A stretch of DNA of 64,000 nt from Bradyrhizobium jicamae (GTDB lineage: Bacteria; Pseudomonadota; Alphaproteobacteria; Rhizobiales; Xanthobacteraceae). Both the position numbers and the translations under genes were made by a program. This document shows positions 59,713 through 64,000 of this stretch, piece after piece (positions within the stretch are counted from its first letter, which is position 1; every line of letters starts with the position of its first letter). The notes beneath the pieces are model-generated. The model did no database searches, had not been told where the DNA came from, and was given only the letters and a program-made list of their open reading frames with translations. The stretch is taken from NCBI RefSeq assembly GCF_018130215.1, contig NZ_JAFCKQ010000035.1, forward strand, positions 1 to 64,000, given 5' to 3'.

Positions 59713-61123
59713 GGCGAAGCAGGACACCATCACCTCGCTGCACGATCTGTCAGCCGTCGACCTGCTCGCCGGCTATCGTGCCAAGCAGTTCTCGCCGTCG
59801 GAAGTCCTCGAAGAGGTCATCGCCCACGTTGCGGCCTTCGAACCGCACATCAAGGCGCTTTACCTCTACGACCCCGACGGGGCGCGCAAAGTGGCGAAGG
59901 CGTCGACCGAGCGCTGGCAGCAGGGCGAGCCGATGGGCACGCTCGACGGCGTTCCCGCCACAATCAAAGACAACGTCGCCACCAAGGGCCAGCCGGTGCC
60001 GCTGGGCGCGGCGAGCGTCAAGCTCGTGCCCGCGGAGAAGGATGCGCCGCCTGCCGCGCGGCTGCGCGAAGCGGGCTGCGTCATCTTCTCCAAGACCACG
60101 ATGCCCGACTACGGCATGCTGTCGTCCGGACTGTCGTCGTTCCATCCCCTCACCCGCAATCCCTGGAACGTCAGCAAGAACCCGGGCGGATCGAGTTCCG
60201 GCGCGGGTGCCGCGGGCGCTGCCGGATACGGTCCTCTGCATCTCGGCACCGACATCGGCGGCTCGGTGCGGCTGCCGGCTTCCTGGTGCGGCCTCGTCGC
60301 GCTGAAGCCGAGCCTGGGGCGCGTTCCGATCGATCCGCCCTATGTCGGCCGCGTCGCCGGCCCCATGACCCGCACCGTCGACGATGCCGCGCTGATGATG
60401 AGCGTGCTGTCGCGGCCCGACCGCCGCGACGGCATGAGCCTGCCAGCACTCGAGGTGAACTGGAAGGCGCCGGAGAAGTCGCCGCGCAAGCTGCGGATCG
60501 GCCTGATGCTCGAGGCGGGCGCCGGGCAGAAACTCGACAGGGAGGTGCGCGACGTCGTCGTGAAGGCCGCAAAGGCGTTCGAATCCGCCGGCGCCGTCAT
60601 TACTGAGATCGACGGCATCCTGACCGAGGAAATGCTGGAAGGCCTCGACAATTTCTGGCGCGCGCGGACCTGGGACGATCTCTCGAAACTGTCACCGGCG
60701 GAACGCAACAAGACGCTGCCCTACATCCTCACATGGGGCGAGGCTGGCGCGAAGCTGTCGGGCGTGGACGTGGTGCGCGGCTTCAACATGACGATGGCGA
60801 TACGTGCAGCCGCCGCAAAGCTGTTCTGCGAAGTCGACTATGTGCTTTCGCCGGTATCGCCGGTCGTCAACTTTCCCGCGGAGTTCGCCTCGCCGCTGAA
60901 CGACCCCGCCAAGCCGTTCGAGCACATCTGCTATACCGTGCCATGGAATATGGCGGAGAATCCCGCCCTGTCGATCAACGGCGGCTACGACAAGACGGGC
61001 TTTCCGATCGGAGTCCAGATCATCGGCCGCCGCTTCGACGACATCGGCGTGCTCGGCATGGGCAAGGCCTTCGAGGGCCTGCGCGGCGCGCAGAAACCCT
61101 GGCCGATACCGCCGAAGAAGTAG
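59705..61123 (+). CDS. Amidase signature family enzyme
   Basis: A 472-residue amidase. The catalytic Lys is in GVPATIKDNVATKG; the Ser-cisSer-Gly-rich signature is NPGGSSSGAGAAGAAGYGPL followed by LGTDIGGSVRLP. The length is normal and there is no signal peptide. It releases ammonia or an amine from an amide, consistent with the two neighbouring hydrolases acting on the same pathway. Overlap with the M20 gene indicates coupling. The substrate is unknown. Confidence 0.92.
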   Translation: MHKAKQDTITSLHDLSAVDLLAGYRAKQFSPSEVLEEVIAHVAAFEPHIKALYLYDPDGARKVAKASTERWQQGEPMGTLDGVPATIKDNVATKGQPVPLGAASVKLVPAEKDAPPAARLREAGCVIFSKTTMPDYGMLSSGLSSFHPLTRNPWNVSKNPGGSSSGAGAAGAAGYGPLHLGTDIGGSVRLPASWCGLVALKPSLGRVPIDPPYVGRVAGPMTRTVDDAALMMSVLSRPDRRDGMSLPALEVNWKAPEKSPRKLRIGLMLEAGAGQKLDREVRDVVVKAAKAFESAGAVITEIDGILTEEMLEGLDNFWRARTWDDLSKLSPAERNKTLPYILTWGEAGAKLSGVDVVRGFNMTMAIRAAAAKLFCEVDYVLSPVSPVVNFPAEFASPLNDPAKPFEHICYTVPWNMAENPALSINGGYDKTGFPIGVQIIGRRFDDIGVLGMGKAFEGLRGAQKPWPIPPKK

Positions 61124-61264
61124 CGTAGCGCCTCAACACAATTCGCGATGCGCGGAACTGATCCGCGCATCCGAGTTCTTCCCAAGGGATGCATTGCCGG
61201 GTTATCTGGATGAAGACGCGCGCCAGCGCGGTTCATTCAAGAAAACCGAGAGGAAATCATCCCC

Positions 61265-62155
61265 ATGGCGTACGAGACGATCAAATACGAGGTCGCCGAG
61301 CAAATCCTCACCATCACGCTGAATCGGCCCGACAAGCTCAACGCCTTCAATGCCACGATGCAGCAGGAGCTGATCGACGCGTTCGACAAGGCGGATGCCG
61401 ACGACGACATCAGGGCGATCATCGTCACCGGCGCGGGCCGCGGCTTCTGCGCAGGTGCCGACCTTTCCTCCGGTGCCAACACGTTCGACCGCGATGCGCG
61501 GCGCGGCCCGGTGCGGCGGAAGGCCGACGGCAGCGTCGACTACAGCGATCCGCAGGTGCGCGACGGTGGCGGCCAGGTCACGCTGCGCATCTTCAAGTGC
61601 CTGAAGCCTGTCATCGCCGCGGTCAACGGCCCCGCGGTCGGCATCGGCGTCACCATGCAGCTTGCGATGGACGTCCGCATCGCATCGGACGCCGCGCGCT
61701 TCGGCTTCGTATTCTCCCAGCGCGGTATCGTGCCGGAGGCGGCCTCGAGCTGGTTCCTGCCGCGCATCGTCGGCATCTCGCAGGCGCTGGAGTGGTGCTA
61801 CACCGGCCGCGTCTTCCCGGCGCAGGAAGCGCTCGCCGGCCGCCTCGTCAGCAAGGTGGTGCCGCCGGACGATTTGTTGCCGACTGCACGCGCGCTTGCC
61901 AAGGAGATCGCGGCCAAGACCGCGCCGGTGTCGGTGGCGCTGATCCGCCAGATGATGTGGCGTATGATGGGCGCCGACGATCCGATGGAGGCGCACAAGG
62001 TCGACAGCCGCGGCATCTATGCGCGCGGCCGCTCCGACGACGTCAGGGAAGGCGTGGTCTCGTTCCTGGAAAAGCGCCCCGCAGAATTCAAGAACAAGGT
62101 CTCCTCCGACATGCCCGACTATTTCCCGTGGTGGCAAGAGCGCGATTATAAGTGA
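61265..62155 (+). CDS. Crotonase/enoyl-CoA hydratase family protein
   Basis: A 296-residue crotonase-fold protein. It shows the oxyanion hole segment VTGAGRGFCAGADLSSGANT, and GPAVGIGVTMQLAMDVRIAS, with a catalytic Glu in RGIVPEAASSWFLP (position of the second crotonase Glu); the first catalytic Glu is not obvious, so reaction may differ from hydration. The C-terminal helices are complete. AGAGGAAATC precedes the ATG. It follows the amidase by 141 bp and overlaps a hydrolase gene by four bases. Confidence 0.87.
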   Translation: MAYETIKYEVAEQILTITLNRPDKLNAFNATMQQELIDAFDKADADDDIRAIIVTGAGRGFCAGADLSSGANTFDRDARRGPVRRKADGSVDYSDPQVRDGGGQVTLRIFKCLKPVIAAVNGPAVGIGVTMQLAMDVRIASDAARFGFVFSQRGIVPEAASSWFLPRIVGISQALEWCYTGRVFPAQEALAGRLVSKVVPPDDLLPTARALAKEIAAKTAPVSVALIRQMMWRMMGADDPMEAHKVDSRGIYARGRSDDVREGVVSFLEKRPAEFKNKVSSDMPDYFPWWQERDYK

Positions 62156-62829
62156 GTGACCGGCGTCAATCGACGTCCTCATCCGACGGTGTCGTCCTGC
62201 TCCATGGCATCAGCAGGACGGCGCGCTCGTTCCGCAGGATGGAACTGGCGCTGCAAGCCGCCGGATTCGCCACCCTCAATCTCGACTATGACAGCCGGCG
62301 CAAGTCCCTCGGCGCGCTGGCCGACGACATCGATCCGGCCATCGCGCCGTTTGCGAGCAGGCTCGAGGGCTCCGTCCATTTCGTGTGCCACTCCATGGGC
62401 GGGCTGCTTGCGCGCGCCTATCTCGCAAGGCATCGCCCGCCGCGGCTCGGCCGTGTCGTCATGCTGGGCACGCCGAACGGCGGCAGCGAGATCGCCGACC
62501 GCCTGAAGAACCTTGCCGCCTACCGCGCCTTCTTCGGCCCGGCCGGCCAGCAACTCGTCACCAGTCGCGACGCCGCGACCCGCGCGCTGCTGCCTGCCAT
62601 CGACTATCCGACCGGCATCATCGCCGGCAATCGCTCGATCTATCCGATCACCTCGATCGCCCTGCCACGGCCACATGACGGACGGGTGTCGGTCGCCAAC
62701 ACCAGGCTCGAGGGCATGACCGATCACATCGTGATCCGCACGTCGCATCCGTGGCTGGTACGAAATGGAGAAGCGATCACGCAGACGATCGCGTTCGTGC
62801 GGGATGGCAAGTTTCAGGAAGGCAGGTAG
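62152..62829 (+). CDS. Alpha/beta hydrolase (lipase-like)
   Basis: A 225-residue hydrolase starting at GTG 62152, which overlaps the crotonase stop (GTGA). Motifs: GVVLLHGISRTARSFR, nucleophile VHFVCHSMGGLLARAYL, MLGTPNGGSEIADRL and a C-terminal His in DHIVIRTSHPWL. This is the pattern of small acyl-hydrolase/lipase-like proteins. No signal peptide is visible. The substrate may be the acyl product of the pathway above. It is convergent with the quinone reductase gene. Confidence 0.82.
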   Translation: MSDRRQSTSSSDGVVLLHGISRTARSFRRMELALQAAGFATLNLDYDSRRKSLGALADDIDPAIAPFASRLEGSVHFVCHSMGGLLARAYLARHRPPRLGRVVMLGTPNGGSEIADRLKNLAAYRAFFGPAGQQLVTSRDAATRALLPAIDYPTGIIAGNRSIYPITSIALPRPHDGRVSVANTRLEGMTDHIVIRTSHPWLVRNGEAITQTIAFVRDGKFQEGR

Positions 62830-62924
62830 CATGGCAAAGCGCGCCCGCCATTGCTCGCACCAGTCCGGATGGCCGGCTCGGCGCAAGCGCGCTTTTGTCC
62901 ACCGTGCGGCTCCTGCAGCGAAGG

Positions 62925-63899
62925 TTAGCGCGTCAGCAACGCCACGCGGCCGATCGCCTTGCGCTCGATCAGGAGGCGCATTGCCTTCGCGTAGTCCGCA
63001 AGCGGCAGCCGGTGGGAAATGTTCGGCCGCACCTTGCCGGCCTCGGCCCAATCGCTCAGCGCCCTGAACCTGACCTCGCCGAGCGCGGAATTCTTCCGCA
63101 CCGCCTCGCCGGCGCGGACGCCGAGCACGCTCGCGCCCTTGATCATCAACAGGTTGGTGCGGGCAAGTCCGATGCCGCCGGTGAAGCCAACGACGAGGAT
63201 CCGCGCGCCCCAATTGATACAGCGCATCGAGTTCTCGAACACCTCGCCGCCGACCGGGTCGAACACCAGATCGGCGCCGCGACCGTCGGTCAGGCGCTTG
63301 ACGACATCGCGGAACGGCTCACGCGCATAGAGCAGGACATGGTCCGCGCCGCGCGCTTTCGCGATCGCAAGCTTCTCCTCGGATGAGGCCGCCGCGACCA
63401 CGGTGGCGCCGAGCAGCTTGCCGATCTCGACCGCGGCGAGCCCGACGCCGCCGCCGGCGCCGTGCACCAGCAGCACCTCGCCAGGCTTGATCTGCCCGCG
63501 GTCAATCAGCGCGTGATGGGCGGTGCCGTGCGCGGCGAGGAAAGTCGCGCCCTCGGCATAGTCGAAGGTCGAGGGCAGCGGCACCAGCTGCGCGGGCATG
63601 GCCACCGTCTCGTCGCAATAGGCGCCGAAGCGCATCTTGACGATCACCTTGTCGCCGACGGTAACGCCTGCGGCCTCATTGACCTCAACCACATCGCCGG
63701 CAGCTTCCGAGCCTGGCGTGAACGGCAGCGGCGGCTTGAGCTGGTACTCGCCGGCGGCCATCAGTATGTCGGGGAAGTTGATCCCGGCGGCGCGGATCGC
63801 AACCCGGACCTCGCCCGGCTTCAGCGGCGCGGAGGCAAAACTTTCGAGGTGCAGGCGCTCCGGCGGCCCCAGCTCGCGGCAGACGACGGCTTTGGGCAT
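62925..63899 (-). CDS. NADPH:quinone oxidoreductase family protein (zinc-free MDR)
   Basis: A 324-residue zeta-crystallin-like dehydrogenase/reductase without the zinc ligands: AAGINFPDILMAAGEYQLKP, GSEAAGDVVEVNEAAG, the NADPH Rossmann motif LVHGAGGGVGLAAVEIGKLLGA, and FDPVGGEVFENSMRC. These enzymes reduce quinones or enoyl compounds. The start ATG overlaps the stop of the upstream partial gene by one base (TGATG), so the two form an operon. Confidence 0.9.
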   Translation of the reverse strand: MPKAVVCRELGPPERLHLESFASAPLKPGEVRVAIRAAGINFPDILMAAGEYQLKPPLPFTPGSEAAGDVVEVNEAAGVTVGDKVIVKMRFGAYCDETVAMPAQLVPLPSTFDYAEGATFLAAHGTAHHALIDRGQIKPGEVLLVHGAGGGVGLAAVEIGKLLGATVVAAASSEEKLAIAKARGADHVLLYAREPFRDVVKRLTDGRGADLVFDPVGGEVFENSMRCINWGARILVVGFTGGIGLARTNLLMIKGASVLGVRAGEAVRKNSALGEVRFRALSDWAEAGKVRPNISHRLPLADYAKAMRLLIERKAIGRVALLTR

Positions 63900-64000
63900 C
63901 AGGCGGCCCGCGCCTTGAGCCGCGTCAGCGCCTCGCGGATCAGCGGCAGACGGTCGTTGCCGAAATACATGTCGGTCTTGTCGACATAAATTGTCGGCGA
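63899..64000 (-). CDS. C-terminal part of DsbA-family oxidoreductase (HCCA isomerase-like)
   Basis: Only the last 33 residues are in the window: SPTIYVDKTDMYFGNDRLPL then IREALTRLKARAA. The segment PTIYVDKTDMYFGNDRL matches the end of 2-hydroxychromene-2-carboxylate isomerase/DsbA-fold proteins, where a cis-Pro-containing strand is followed by FxGNDRL. The rest lies beyond the window edge. Confidence 0.65.
   Translation of the reverse strand, partial: SPTIYVDKTDMYFGNDRLPLIREALTRLKARAA

Overview
This is a high-GC chromosomal window from an alphaproteobacterium, most likely Bradyrhizobium or a close relative in the Nitrobacteraceae. That assignment is inferred from gene content (DUF3126, NDUFS6-type zinc finger protein, gamma-carbonic anhydrase, BTLCP/LapG-type peptidases, many soxB/peptide ABC genes), from strong GC3 bias that creates long antisense shadow ORFs, and from intergenic palindromes of the kind common in Bradyrhizobium genomes. 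No phage genes, transposases, rRNA operon or CRISPR array were seen.

Layout. 0-3.2 kb: palindromic repeats, dodecin, HdeD-type membrane protein, poly-Gly secreted protein, ornithine cyclodeaminase homologue. 3.2-6.9 kb: three-gene molybdenum hydroxylase operon (FAD, 2Fe-2S and Mo subunits). 7.2-10.9 kb: Tat-type peptide-binding lipoprotein-like periplasmic protein and an SPFH (flotillin-like) protein. 11.3-12.7 kb: tandemly duplicated small cysteine-rich exported proteins. 12.8-15.7 kb: a decayed fragment of a transglutaminase-like gene, a VOC-family protein divergent from an AraC regulator, and the intact transglutaminase-like gene. 15.7-21.1 kb (minus strand): deacetylase-type amidohydrolase, a cyclic-nucleotide-binding/patatin fusion, zinc alcohol dehydrogenase and a secreted metallo-beta-lactamase-fold hydrolase. 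21.3-26.7 kb: tandem-PilZ protein, LapG-like periplasmic protease, GNAT acetyltransferase, class III adenylate cyclase and small exported proteins. 26.8-30 kb: an RND transporter without partner genes and with an atypical proton-relay motif. 30.4-43.3 kb: a mosaic of housekeeping and hypothetical genes (dienelactone hydrolase, gamma-carbonic anhydrase, cysE, membrane proteins, FAD monooxygenase) ending at tRNA-Leu(UAA). 43.3-48 kb: phospholipase D-like protein, metallophosphoesterase, PilZ protein and a PilZ 3' remnant, then two small membrane proteins.

48-64 kb is the most coherent block. It holds a second peptide-binding protein (a close paralogue of the one at 7.2 kb), an M20 carboxypeptidase, a tandem glycine riboswitch in front of a DadA-family amino acid oxidoreductase, an oligopeptide-type ABC transporter (two permeases plus a fused double ATPase, with no binding protein in the operon), an M81/MlrC-type metallopeptidase, an M20 amidohydrolase, an amidase, a crotonase and an alpha/beta hydrolase. 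Together these suggest uptake of a peptide or amide, stepwise hydrolysis, and oxidation of released amino acids including glycine. The substrate is not determinable from sequence.

The observations I rate highest are the glycine riboswitch controlling a DadA-like gene, the gene at 37.46 kb whose conserved N-terminus has no ATG/GTG/TTG start, the RND transporter lacking the usual Asp-Asp/Lys proton relay, and two gene remnants (transglutaminase-like at 12.8 kb, PilZ at 45.4 kb) that record local duplication and decay.
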